This document shows positions 26,293-35,150 of a stretch of DNA of 64,000 nucleotides, piece after piece; within the stretch, counting starts at the first letter, position 1, and each line of letters opens with the position of its first letter. The DNA comes from Curtobacterium sp. MCSS17_008 (GTDB lineage: Bacteria > Actinomycetota > Actinomycetes > Actinomycetales > Microbacteriaceae), in assembly GCF_003234185.1 (NCBI RefSeq), contig NZ_QKSM01000001.1, forward strand, positions 310,001 through 374,000. The letters are read 5' to 3'. A model generated the notes under the pieces. It saw nothing but the letters and a program-made list of their open reading frames with translations, had not been told where the DNA came from and made no database searches. The position numbers and the translations under genes are program-made.

Positions 26293-27543
26293 TCACGCCG
26301 GGTCCTGCCGGGCGTGCGGCGGACGCTGCTCGGGCGCGCCGCGGACGAGCGAGGCCGGTCGCAGCACCCCGGCTCCGAAGCGTGCGGCGACCGCGTCGAC
26401 GGTCGTCTCGGTCTCGCGCCACGGCGCGTCGTCGTCCCACAGGGCGTTGCTCGCCGCGGCGGGGACGAGGTTCTCCCCGCGCACGCCGATGAGGCGGATG
26501 CGGTTGCCGGGTCGGTGCAGCACGTCGTAGAGCTCGACCGCCTCGTGGTGCAGCCGCTTGGCGACGTCGGTCGGTTCGGCGAGCGTACGGGACCGGGTGA
26601 GGGTGGTGAAGTCGGTGTACCGGACCTTGAGCGCCACGGTGCGGGCCTGCACGTCGGCGCGCCGGAGCCGGACGGCGACCTTGTCGGCCAGTCGGAGGAG
26701 CTCGCGGGCGACGTCGTCGCGCTCGGTCAGGTCACGGCCGAAGGTGACCTCGTGCCCGATCGACTTCTCGCTCACCGCGGTGTCGACCACCCGGGGGTCG
26801 CGCCCCCACGACAGGTCGTGCAACCGCTGTCCGCCGGCCGGGCCCAGCGCGGCGACCAGGGACGGCAACGGCGTGTTCGCGAGGTCGCCGACGGTGCGGA
26901 TGCCGCGTCGTTCGAGCTTCTCCTGCGTCGTGCCGCCGACGCCCCAGAGCGCGGAGACCGGCTGGGGGTGCAGGAAGGCCACGGTGTGCTCGGCCGGCAC
27001 CACGAGCAGGCCGTCCGGCTTCGCCCGGCTCGATGCGAGCTTCGCGACGAACTTCGTGGATGCGGCACCGACCGAGCAGCGCAGACCGGTCTCGCGGTGC
27101 ACGGCGGCCCGGATGGCGGTGCCGATCTCCCACGGGGTCCCGTAGAGGCGGAGCGCACCGCCGACGTCGAGGAACGCCTCGTCGATGCCGAGCTTCTCGA
27201 CGCGCGGGGTGAACTGTCCGAAGACACGCATCACCGCCGCGGACTTCGCCGCGTACTTCTCGAAGTGTGGCTCGACGATGATCGCGTTCGGACAGCGCCG
27301 CTTGGCGACGGCCATCGGCATCGCGGAGTTGACGCCGTACTGCCGGGCCTCGTACGTGGCGGCGGTGACGACGGAACGGTCCGAGTCGTGACCGACGATG
27401 ACGGGGAGCCCGCGCAGGTCGGGACGGTCGAGCAGCTCGACGGAGGCGAAGAAGGCGTCCATGTCGACGTGCAGCACGGTCGCCGTCACGTCGTCGACCG
27501 GCCGGTCGGAGACGAGCCGGTTGCGTCCGTCCTGCTTGCTCAC
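26293..27543 (-). CDS. dinB: DNA polymerase IV
   Basis: A 416-residue Y-family translesion polymerase. Catalytic carboxylates lie in HVDMDAFFASVE and GIDEAFLDV; the steric region ARQYGVNSAMPM, the HhH motif ALWGVGGTTQEKL and the little-finger domain follow. The tail ends in a Pro/Arg-rich stretch; a terminal beta-clamp motif is not obvious. GTG 27543 has no Shine-Dalgarno. Upstream is TGTCGGTG, eight bases, CACCAT, six bases, then GTG, which matches the geometry of a PafBC-dependent leaderless promoter. It is followed closely by the helicase gene. Confidence 0.93.
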   Translation of the reverse strand: MSKQDGRNRLVSDRPVDDVTATVLHVDMDAFFASVELLDRPDLRGLPVIVGHDSDRSVVTAATYEARQYGVNSAMPMAVAKRRCPNAIIVEPHFEKYAAKSAAVMRVFGQFTPRVEKLGIDEAFLDVGGALRLYGTPWEIGTAIRAAVHRETGLRCSVGAASTKFVAKLASSRAKPDGLLVVPAEHTVAFLHPQPVSALWGVGGTTQEKLERRGIRTVGDLANTPLPSLVAALGPAGGQRLHDLSWGRDPRVVDTAVSEKSIGHEVTFGRDLTERDDVARELLRLADKVAVRLRRADVQARTVALKVRYTDFTTLTRSRTLAEPTDVAKRLHHEAVELYDVLHRPGNRIRLIGVRGENLVPAAASNALWDDDAPWRETETTVDAVAARFGAGVLRPASLVRGAPEQRPPHARQDPA

Positions 27544-27549
27544 GCGCCG

Positions 27550-27571
27550 ATGGTGCCACACCCCACCGACA
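27550..27571 (-). promoter_or_regulatory. Candidate PafBC/RecA-NDp promoter of dinB
   Basis: On the leftward strand TGTCGGTG (27571-27564) is followed by eight bases and CACCAT (27555-27550), then six bases to the GTG of dinB. The known mycobacterial motif is TTGTCRGTG-N8-TANNNT. The -10 here has C instead of T at its first position. Confidence 0.55.
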
Positions 27572-27583
27572 CCGCCGGACGGG

Positions 27584-28741
27584 TCAGGCGAGCGGGCCGA
27601 GCTCCGCCGCGGCGATCGTCCGCGCCGCCGAGTCCCGCGTCGACGGGTGGTACTGCCCTGCGCGGACGTCGCGGGCGAGTCGCGCGAGTTCGGACGACGC
27701 CCGGTAAGCCGAGCCGCCGACGAGCCGGAGCGCCTCGTCCACCACGTGCTGCGCGGTGTCGGCCGTGCGCGCCTTCGTACCGACGAGCAGCGGGAACCAG
27801 CGGGCGCCGAGGTCGTCCTGCTCGTCCACGGAACGGGCGAGCGACGACACCTGGAGCGCCACCGCGTCGACCGCTCCGCGGGCGTCCGCGACGGCGCGGC
27901 GCACGTCGGGGTCCTGCGATCGCGGGGTGCCGTCACGCCCGTGCCGCCCCGTCACGGCCGCGACGGCCAGGTCGACCGCCCGCGAGGCGATGCCGACGTA
28001 CACGGACGCCACGAGCAGCTCGAACGCCGCGAAGACGCCGAAGACGAGCGGGTCCTGGGTCGGACCGACCGGCAGGACGCGCACGATGCGCTCCGCGGGC
28101 ACGTGCACGCCGCGCAGCAGCGTCGTCCGGCTCTGCGTCGCGCGCATCCCGAGGGTGTCCCAGTCGTCGAGGTGGTCGACGTCGCCGTCGGAGCGCAGCA
28201 CGAAGCCGTGCACGAGTCGCGGCTCCGGCCCGCTGGTGTCCTTCCCGAACACGCTCAGCACGTCCCACGCCGGCGCGAGCGAGGTCGACACCTTCGTGCC
28301 GGTGAAGCGGTAGCCACCGTCGCCGTCCGGCTCCGCCGTGGTCGACGAGTCGAACAGCACGGCGTCGTTGCCCGGCTCGCTCACGCCGAAGGCGAGCAGG
28401 CGGTCGTCCGCCGCGTGGTCGGTGACGGACTGGAGGAACGACCCGCCCCGGGCACCGACGACGCGCGCCGCCTGCACCCACACCTGGTGCATACCGAGTC
28501 CGAGCGCCGTCGCCGGTGCGGCCTGCGCGAGTCGGCGCTGCAGGACGCTGGTGGCGGCGAGCCCGAGCCCGGCGCCGCCCTGCTCGACGGGCACACCCAT
28601 CCGTAGCCACCCCGCCGCGCGCAGCTCGTCGAGGTCCTCGGCGCAGAACGCGTTCTCGGCGTCGTAGCGCGGCGCCCGCTCGGCGATCCGTGCGAGCAGG
28701 TCGTCCGGCAGCGTCCACCCCGACGTGTTGGCCATCGTCAT
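27584..28741 (-). CDS. Acyl-CoA dehydrogenase family flavoprotein
   Basis: A 385-residue acyl-CoA dehydrogenase-fold protein. It shows the amino-terminal helical domain, the middle beta-domain with the flavin-binding region LLAFGVSEPGND, and the carboxy-terminal helical bundle. The region near RLVGGSAYRASSELARLARDVRAGQYHP is typical, but the canonical catalytic Glu of fatty acyl-CoA dehydrogenases is not evident, so it may be a flavin monooxygenase-like member. ATG 28741 is six bases from TAGTCT. It is divergent from the GDSL gene, with only 23 bases between the start codons. Confidence 0.75.
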   Translation of the reverse strand: MTMANTSGWTLPDDLLARIAERAPRYDAENAFCAEDLDELRAAGWLRMGVPVEQGGAGLGLAATSVLQRRLAQAAPATALGLGMHQVWVQAARVVGARGGSFLQSVTDHAADDRLLAFGVSEPGNDAVLFDSSTTAEPDGDGGYRFTGTKVSTSLAPAWDVLSVFGKDTSGPEPRLVHGFVLRSDGDVDHLDDWDTLGMRATQSRTTLLRGVHVPAERIVRVLPVGPTQDPLVFGVFAAFELLVASVYVGIASRAVDLAVAAVTGRHGRDGTPRSQDPDVRRAVADARGAVDAVALQVSSLARSVDEQDDLGARWFPLLVGTKARTADTAQHVVDEALRLVGGSAYRASSELARLARDVRAGQYHPSTRDSAARTIAAAELGPLA

Positions 28742-28764
28742 GGCACGAGACTACGGTCGGACGG
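28742..28764. promoter_or_regulatory. Interlocked divergent leaderless promoters
   Basis: The leftward -10 TAGTCT (complement of 28748-28753) and the rightward -10 TACGGT (28752-28757) share two bases. They lie six and seven bases from the ATG (28741, leftward) and GTG (28765, rightward) start codons. No Shine-Dalgarno exists on either side. Confidence 0.55.
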
Positions 28765-29559
28765 GTGTCAGATCGTCATCCGTGGTCCAGGTACGTCGCG
28801 ATCGGCGACTCGTTCACCGAGGGGATCGGGGACCCCGACCCGACCGTCCCCGGCGGCAACCGCGGGTGGGCCGACCGGGTCGCTGAGGTCCTCGCGCACC
28901 GGACCGACGACTTCGCCTACGCGAACCTCGCGGTCCGCGGTCGGCTGCTCGGGCAGATCGTCGACGAGCAGGTCGACCCGGCCCTGGCGCTGGGCCCGGA
29001 CCTGGTCACGGTGTCCGCGGGCGGCAACGACATCATCCGCCCGGGATCCGATCCCGACGAGCTCGCCGAGCGGTTCGACCGCATGGTCGAGCGGCTCCGG
29101 GCCGACGGGGCCACCGTGGTCCTCTTCACCGGCCCCGACGTCGGCATGACCCCCGTGCTCGGCATGGTGCGCGGCAAGACGGCGATCTACAACGAGAACC
29201 TGCACGCGATCGCGCTGAAGCACGGCGCCCTCGTGGCCGACATGTGGGCGCTCCGCGTGCTCCGCGACCCTCGGATGTGGGCACCGGACCGCCTCCACCA
29301 CTCCCCGACCGGGCACGCCACCGTCGCCGCCGCCGTGCTCGACACCCTCGGCGTCGACCACGGGCTCGAACCCTTCACGCCCGAACCGCTCGAGGCCCGT
29401 CCGTGGCGCGAGGCCCGGGTCGAGGACCTCGGCTGGGCGCGCGAGTACCTGGTGCCGTGGGTCGTGCGGCGCATCCGCCACACGTCCTCCGGCGACGGTG
29501 TCAGCGCGAAGCGCCCGGACCTGCAGCCGGTCGTCGAGCGCCGCTCCGACACCCCGTAG
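28765..29559 (+). CDS. SGNH/GDSL hydrolase family protein
   Basis: A 264-residue SGNH hydrolase. Block I is AIGDSFTEG (nucleophile Ser), block II includes the NLAVRG glycine/asparagine region, block III is GGND and block V is DRLHHSPTGH with the catalytic Asp and His. There is no signal peptide, so it acts in the cytoplasm; likely substrates are acetylated or acylated small molecules. GTG 28765 is supported by the TACGGT box seven bases before it, and the frame further left overlaps the divergent gene. Confidence 0.87.
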   Translation: MSDRHPWSRYVAIGDSFTEGIGDPDPTVPGGNRGWADRVAEVLAHRTDDFAYANLAVRGRLLGQIVDEQVDPALALGPDLVTVSAGGNDIIRPGSDPDELAERFDRMVERLRADGATVVLFTGPDVGMTPVLGMVRGKTAIYNENLHAIALKHGALVADMWALRVLRDPRMWAPDRLHHSPTGHATVAAAVLDTLGVDHGLEPFTPEPLEARPWREARVEDLGWAREYLVPWVVRRIRHTSSGDGVSAKRPDLQPVVERRSDTP

Positions 29560-29603
29560 CCCCGACCGCCCGGCCGCCGCTGCGACGGCCTGGTCCGGCC
29601 GGC

Positions 29604-30971
29604 TCAGTCCGCGGGGCGGCGGAGCGTCAGCGGGCCGTCGTGCAGGGGCTGCGTGACCCACGCGGCGGTCGCGGTGCCCGTCGCCGGGTCGAGCTCGAGC
29701 CGCGCGGCGTGCGGTGTCTCGACGAAGCGGACCACGAGGTGCACCGAACCCTCGGGGTCCGTCGCGCCGCTCGCGGCGAGTGGCCCCTCTGCCGCCCACT
29801 CCCCCTCGCCGACCGGCACCGACAGGAGTCCGCCGTCGACGTCCACCGTCACGCGCCATCCGTCGTCGTCACGCTCCAGCCGGAGGCCCTCGAGGACACC
29901 GTCGGACGAGTAGGACCCGCCGGCCTCGTCGATGAGGCGACCACCCGCCACCGGGGGCAGCCCGAGTGCGGCGAGCCGCGCCTCCAGGACGGCGTCCGCG
30001 GACTCCCGACCCTCGGCGTCGAGCGCGGGGAGCAGGTGCTGCCACACGGCGTCGAGGACCGCCTGCATGTCGACGCTCTGCCCCGTCAGGGCGAGCACGA
30101 CGTCCTGCTCGGGCAGGACGACGCAGAACTGCCCGTAGGCCCCGTCGCCACGGAAACCGTGGCGCGCCATCCAGAACTGGAAGCCGTAGCCCTGGCTCCA
30201 GTCCGGGTTCGCCTCCTGCGGGTTCTCGACCTGCGTGCTCGTCGCGGCGTCCACCCAGTCCTCGTCGAGGATCCGTTCGCCGTCCCAGACGCCCCGCTGC
30301 AGGTACAGCTGCCCGAGTGCGGCGACCGCCGAGGTCGGGGCGTGGCACCCGCTGAAACCGAGCTCGGCCCCGGTGTCGTCGCGCGTCCACCCCAGGTCGT
30401 CGATGCCGAGGGGGTCGAGCAACCGCGGGCGGAGCCAGTCGACGAGCGAACCACCGCTGACCCGGCGGACGATCGCGGCGAGCGTGTACGTGCACGGCTG
30501 GTTGTAGGCGAAGACGGTGCCGGGCTCCTCGTCCGGCGGGGTGAGCAGGAACCCGCGCACGGTGTCCGTCGGGTCGGCCGCCCGTGCGCGCTCGAGGGTC
30601 TCCTCGCGGTGCCCGGAGGCCATCGCGAGGAGGTGTCGCACCCGGATGCGACGGCTGCGCTCGTCGGTGACGTCGCCGTCGAGCTCCGGGAAGTACGACA
30701 GGGCCGTCGCGTCCAGGTCGACGAGGCCCGCACGGACCGCGATGCCGACGGCGGCCGCGGTGAAGCTCTTGCTGAGCGAGTAGAGCAGGTGCACCCGGTC
30801 GCGGGCGTAGGGCGCCCACCACCCCTCCGCGGCGGTCCGGCCGTGGCGGAGCAGCACGATGCTGTGCGGCTCGACGTTCGGCGTCGACTCGAGGGCGTCG
30901 AGGAACGCGGTGATCCCCCGCGCGTCGATGCCGAGGGCGGACGGAGTGCTGCGCGGGAACGTCGTCGTCAC
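29604..30971 (-). CDS. Class C beta-lactamase-like serine hydrolase
   Basis: A 455-residue serine hydrolase of the beta-lactamase/EstB type. The SxxK motif is SLSK (near residue 66) and the Tyr of YxN-like motif II lies in FAYNQPCTYTL. The carboxy-terminal 120 residues form an extra beta-rich domain. It lacks a signal peptide, so it is probably a cytoplasmic esterase or peptidase. GTG 30971 follows a TAGGCT box (30979-30984) by seven bases with no Shine-Dalgarno. It lies ten bases downstream of the carboxypeptidase gene, so a separate promoter and read-through are both possible. Confidence 0.82.
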   Translation of the reverse strand: MTTTFPRSTPSALGIDARGITAFLDALESTPNVEPHSIVLLRHGRTAAEGWWAPYARDRVHLLYSLSKSFTAAAVGIAVRAGLVDLDATALSYFPELDGDVTDERSRRIRVRHLLAMASGHREETLERARAADPTDTVRGFLLTPPDEEPGTVFAYNQPCTYTLAAIVRRVSGGSLVDWLRPRLLDPLGIDDLGWTRDDTGAELGFSGCHAPTSAVAALGQLYLQRGVWDGERILDEDWVDAATSTQVENPQEANPDWSQGYGFQFWMARHGFRGDGAYGQFCVVLPEQDVVLALTGQSVDMQAVLDAVWQHLLPALDAEGRESADAVLEARLAALGLPPVAGGRLIDEAGGSYSSDGVLEGLRLERDDDGWRVTVDVDGGLLSVPVGEGEWAAEGPLAASGATDPEGSVHLVVRFVETPHAARLELDPATGTATAAWVTQPLHDGPLTLRRPAD

Positions 30972-30981
30972 CCTGGCGAGC

Positions 30982-32229
30982 CTACGCGGCGTCCACCTCG
31001 ACGCCCTGGAACGGGTTCGTCCACCGCCACCAGACGCCCGGGTCCTCGATGGAGTGTCCGAGGACCAGCGGGACCGTCACCGGATCGTGGTCCTCGACCG
31101 AGAAGCGGACGGAGCCGACGCGCTCGCCGCGGTCACCGAAGGTGATCCGATCGAGTCGGGTCTTCGCCGTGACCTCGGTCTCGCCCCAGACCAGGACCTC
31201 GGACGCCTCCGCGGCGACGGCATCCGCCTCGTCGCGCCACGGGGTCGAGAAGGTGCCGAACGTCTGACCGGCGTGGGCCAGGGTGATCACCTGGAAGTTG
31301 TCGGCCACCGACCGCAGCAACCGCCGGACGTCGACGTCGAGGGACGGGTGGTCGACCCCGCCGAGCATCACCCCGACGACGGTGACCTGCCGGCCGCCCC
31401 GCTCGTACGTGGCGGCGAAGAGCAGGCAGGCGCCGGCCTCGTCCAGGGTGCCGGTCTTGATGCCCTCGATCCCGTCGAGCCCGAGGAGCTTGTTCGAGTT
31501 CTCGATGGCGCCGGCGCCGGGGACGGTGACCCGCTCGGTGCCGACGATCTCCTGCACGACCGGATCGGCGAGCGCGAGCTGCCCGAGCCGCACGAGGTCG
31601 GTCGCGGTCGACCGGTTGTCGGGGTCGAGCCCGGTCGGTTCGTGGATCGTCGTGTCGTCGAGCCCGTGCTCGTCCAGCCAGGCGGACGCCGCCCGCTCGT
31701 AGCCCTGCATCGACCCGAAGGCCCAGAGCGCCAGGGCGCCCGCGTAGTTGTTCGCGGACTCCATGAGCATGACCTGCATGGTCTGGTGCTCGGACAATCG
31801 AAGACCCTCGGGCATCGGCGCGACTTCGCCGTTCTGCGCCAGGTACTGCGCGTAGAGCGCTCGCATCTCGGCGTCGAACCGGATCCTCGGACCGGACTCG
31901 CCGCGGTCGAGCGGCTTCGCGTCGAGCACGACGAGGGCCGTCACGACCTTGGTGATGCTGGCGATCGAGCGCGCCTGGTCGTCCCCGCTCGTGCGCAGGC
32001 TCTCCGGGAAGCCGGTGGCCTGCACGGCCGTCGCGCCGTAGTCGGGGAAGCGCAGCTCCGGCACGGTCGAGGTCGGCGCCGCGTACGTGGTCGTGGTGGC
32101 GCTCGCCGGGGCGAACGGGACGACGGCGGCGGCGACGAGGTACCCGACGGCGAGCACGAGCACACCGACGACGCCGATCGTGACCGGCCTCCGGACTGCG
32201 GAGCGGGGGCTGCGGACGACACGTGGCAC
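30982..32229 (-). CDS. D-alanyl-D-alanine carboxypeptidase (penicillin-binding protein)
   Basis: A 415-residue exported S11-type peptidase that trims peptidoglycan stem peptides. An amino-terminal hydrophobic segment (about 15-38, VTIGVVGVLVLAVGYLVAAAV) acts as signal or anchor. Active-site motifs are SITK (SxxK), SANN (SxN) and KTGT. A carboxy-terminal beta domain follows. GTG 32229 is preceded by TACGCT at 32238-32243, eight bases away, with no Shine-Dalgarno. Its mRNA may continue into the serine hydrolase. Confidence 0.88.
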   Translation of the reverse strand: MPRVVRSPRSAVRRPVTIGVVGVLVLAVGYLVAAAVVPFAPASATTTTYAAPTSTVPELRFPDYGATAVQATGFPESLRTSGDDQARSIASITKVVTALVVLDAKPLDRGESGPRIRFDAEMRALYAQYLAQNGEVAPMPEGLRLSEHQTMQVMLMESANNYAGALALWAFGSMQGYERAASAWLDEHGLDDTTIHEPTGLDPDNRSTATDLVRLGQLALADPVVQEIVGTERVTVPGAGAIENSNKLLGLDGIEGIKTGTLDEAGACLLFAATYERGGRQVTVVGVMLGGVDHPSLDVDVRRLLRSVADNFQVITLAHAGQTFGTFSTPWRDEADAVAAEASEVLVWGETEVTAKTRLDRITFGDRGERVGSVRFSVEDHDPVTVPLVLGHSIEDPGVWWRWTNPFQGVEVDAA

Positions 32230-32385
32230 GGCACCCGAGCGTACCGGCCGGTGCCGACGGACCACCGGGAGGCGGTGCGGCCCGGCGCGGGACCCTGCTG
32301 CTCGGCGCCGCTGCCGTGTGACGAACACGTAAAACATCGCGCTCCGGGCCGTGGCGGGCGGCCACCGCCCCCTAGCGTGCTGGAC

Positions 32386-33510
32386 ATGCACCACGGAACC
32401 GTCCCGGACACCGCAGCGCCCCCGACCGTCCCGACGACCGTGCTCCAGCCGGGCACCGGCCCCGTCCGTTCGTCGCGGTACCTGCCCGCCGAGGCCGACC
32501 AGGTGCTCTGGGGACGGCTCCCGAGCGGCGGCGACCGACCCGTCGTCACCCTGGCGCCCGGCGAGGACCTGACGATCGACACCGTCAGCCACGAGGGGCT
32601 CCTGCCCGACCAGGGGAGCGACCCCGTGGCGTTCTTCGGCCGGCACGGCGTCCCGCCCGAGCACGTCCTCGCCGACGCCGTCGCCGTCGCCCGGGCCGGA
32701 CGTCGCCACCGGGAGCACGACGGGCCGCACGTCGTCACCGGGCCGATCGGCGTGGAGGGCGCCGAGCCCGGGGACGTGCTCACGATGACCGTCCTCGAGA
32801 CGCTCCCCCGTGTGCCGTACGGCGTCGTGTCGAACCGCCACGGCCGCGGTGCCCTGCACGGCGAGTACCCGGTCGACGGCAGGACCGTGAGCGTCTTCGC
32901 CGACGTGGTGTCCGACGACGACGGCCCCCGCGGGCGGATCCCGCTCACCGAGGGCGGTGACCGGTACGTGCGGTTCCCGCTCGCGCCGTTCCTCGGCATC
33001 ATGGGCGTGGCGACACCCGGCGGACGGCTCCACTCCGTGCCGCCGGGACGGCACGGCGGGAACCTCGACGTCAACCTGCTGCAGGCCGGGGCGCAGCTCC
33101 ACCTGCCGGTGCTCGTGCCCGGCGCGCTCGCCTACGTCGGGGACCCGCACTTCGCCCAGGGCGACGGCGAGGTCGCGCTCACCGCGATGGAGGCGTCCCT
33201 CCGCGCGACGGTCCGCTTCGACCTGACCCCGGCCGCCGAGGCAGCGCAGCGCTTCGGCGAGCTCGCCTGGCCGCTCGTCGAGACGCACGAGTACCTCGTG
33301 CCGACCGGTCTGGACCCGGACCTCGACGAGGCCGTGCGTGCCTGCGTCCGACACGCCATCGCGATCCTCGGCGCGCGCTACGGCATGGAGCCGCACCTGG
33401 CGTACGCCTACCTCAGCGCGGCCACCGACTTCGACGTGTCCCAGGTCGTCGACCTGGTGACCGGCGCGCACGCCCGCATCCGCAAGGCCGACTTCGCGGA
33501 CGTCCGGTGA
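32386..33510 (+). CDS. Acetamidase/formamidase family protein
   Basis: A 374-residue member of the FmdA/AmdA family, which hydrolyses short amides such as formamide or acetamide to ammonia and the acid. Family features include the GPIGVEGAEPGDVL segment, LAPFLGIMGVA, RHGGNLDVNLL and GDPHFAQGDGEV with metal-binding Asp and His. ATG 32386 has TAGCGT at 32373-32378, seven bases before it. The stop overlaps the start of the amidase gene (GTGA), so the two amide hydrolases are coupled, which suggests sequential breakdown of an amide nitrogen source. Confidence 0.87.
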   Translation: MHHGTVPDTAAPPTVPTTVLQPGTGPVRSSRYLPAEADQVLWGRLPSGGDRPVVTLAPGEDLTIDTVSHEGLLPDQGSDPVAFFGRHGVPPEHVLADAVAVARAGRRHREHDGPHVVTGPIGVEGAEPGDVLTMTVLETLPRVPYGVVSNRHGRGALHGEYPVDGRTVSVFADVVSDDDGPRGRIPLTEGGDRYVRFPLAPFLGIMGVATPGGRLHSVPPGRHGGNLDVNLLQAGAQLHLPVLVPGALAYVGDPHFAQGDGEVALTAMEASLRATVRFDLTPAAEAAQRFGELAWPLVETHEYLVPTGLDPDLDEAVRACVRHAIAILGARYGMEPHLAYAYLSAATDFDVSQVVDLVTGAHARIRKADFADVR

Positions 33511-35105
33511 GTGCCGGGACCCCGGGTGAGCACCCGGGCACGGACGCGTTGCGCCCCGCGCCGGACGGCCTGCTCGCCGCGCTCGACGCGTACGAGCGAG
33601 CCCTCGCCACCGACGACCTGGCCGCCCTCGACGACGCCTTCGTCCGCTCCCCCGGCACGCTGCGCGGCGACGACCGCGGCCTGCTGGTCGGCCACGACGC
33701 GATCAGCGCGTTCCGCGGTGCCCGGGGCGGGGTGGCCCCGCGCCGGCTGACCCGGGTCGAGGTCCGCACGCTGGCCGACGACCTGGCGCTGGTCGTCTCC
33801 GTCTCGACCTTCGACGCCGGCGGGTCCGGTCTGCAGACGCAGCTCTGGCGGCGCGAGGTCGGTGTCTGGCGCATCGAGGCCGCCCACGTCACCGGTCGCC
33901 CACGCCCGCTCGACACCACCGTCTGGCGCGTGGTCGGCGATCCACTCGTCCCACCGACGGGCAGTGGCCCGCTCGACGGCACGACGGTCGCCGTGAAGGA
34001 CCTCTACGCCGTCGCCGGGCACCGGGTCGGAGCCGGCAACCCGACCTTCCTGCGGGAGTCGCAGCCCGCGGACGCGTCGGCCGCGGCCGTCAGGGCGCTC
34101 CTCGCCGCGGGCGCGTCGGTCCGTGGCATCGCGCGGACCGACGAGTTCGCCTACGCCCTGACCGGCCGCAACGAGCACCACGGCACGCCACCGAACGGCG
34201 TGGTCCCGTCGGCACTGCCGGGAGGCTCGTCCAGCGGGTCCGCATCGGCCGTCCGGACCGGCGGGGCGGACGTGGGCCTCGGGACCGACACCGCGGGATC
34301 GCTGCGGATCCCCGCCTCGTACCAGGGCCTCTGGGGACTCCGGACCACCCACGGACTCGTGGACCGCGCCGGGCTGCTCCCGCTCGCACCGTCGTTCGAC
34401 ACGGTCGGGTGGACGACGCGCGACGCCGAGACGTTGCTCCGGGCGCTCGATGCGTCCGTCCCCGACGGTGCCGGTCCCGGCGTCCTCCGCGCGGACGCCG
34501 GGACGCCCGTCGTGCTCGCCGAGCTGCTGGAGGCGGCCGATCCGCCGACGCAGGAGGTCTTCCGCGCGGTCGTCCACGACCTGGACGTCGTCACGCTCGC
34601 CGACCTCGGGCTCCCGGCGCTCGACGACCTCCGTGAGCTCCTCCGGCTCGTGCAGGGTGCCGAGGCGACCGCCGTGCACGGGGCGTGGATCGCCGCCCAC
34701 CCGGGAGCGCTCGGCACGGTCGTCGGCGACCGGTTCGCCGCCGCCGCAGCGAACCCGCCTGCCCTGGTCGCGGACGCCTGGGCCCGCTTCGACGGCGTCC
34801 GGAGCGCCGTCCGGACGGCGCTGGCGGCGCGGGTGCTCGTCGCCCCGACCGCACCGGGACCGGCACCGGCCCTGGCCGCCGACACGGCCGAGCTCGAGCG
34901 CGTCCGCACCGCGACCACCGCCATGACCGCGCTGGCGAGCGTGGGCGGCGTGCCGTCCCTCAGCGTGCCGGCCCTGACGGTCGACGGCGCGCCCGTCGGG
35001 CTGTGCCTGACCGGCGGGGCCGGGACGGACCGCGCCCTGGTGACCGTCGCCGAGCGGTGGATGCCCGACGGGGTGGGGGTGGGCCTCCCGGCCGGTGCGG
35101 CATGA
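33507..35105 (+). CDS. AtzH-like domain fused to amidase
   Basis: A 532-residue two-domain protein. Residues about 15-145 form an AtzH/SnoaL-like domain (LLAALDAYERALATDDLAAL ... LWRREVGVWRIEAAHVTG). Residues about 150-532 form an amidase-signature enzyme with Lys164 (VAVKDLYAV), the cis-serine in GGSSSGSAS (240-247) and the nucleophile Ser265 (GTDTAGSLRIPA). AtzH homologues usually accompany AtzE-type amidases as separate genes, so the fusion preserves that partnership. GTG 33507 overlaps the preceding stop. The substrate is unknown but probably a small nitrogen-rich amide. Confidence 0.84.
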   Translation: MSAGTPGEHPGTDALRPAPDGLLAALDAYERALATDDLAALDDAFVRSPGTLRGDDRGLLVGHDAISAFRGARGGVAPRRLTRVEVRTLADDLALVVSVSTFDAGGSGLQTQLWRREVGVWRIEAAHVTGRPRPLDTTVWRVVGDPLVPPTGSGPLDGTTVAVKDLYAVAGHRVGAGNPTFLRESQPADASAAAVRALLAAGASVRGIARTDEFAYALTGRNEHHGTPPNGVVPSALPGGSSSGSASAVRTGGADVGLGTDTAGSLRIPASYQGLWGLRTTHGLVDRAGLLPLAPSFDTVGWTTRDAETLLRALDASVPDGAGPGVLRADAGTPVVLAELLEAADPPTQEVFRAVVHDLDVVTLADLGLPALDDLRELLRLVQGAEATAVHGAWIAAHPGALGTVVGDRFAAAAANPPALVADAWARFDGVRSAVRTALAARVLVAPTAPGPAPALAADTAELERVRTATTAMTALASVGGVPSLSVPALTVDGAPVGLCLTGGAGTDRALVTVAERWMPDGVGVGLPAGAA

Positions 35106-35150
35106 GCCGGCCCGGTGCGGGACGGGCGTCGCGACCCGATGCCGCGGGCG

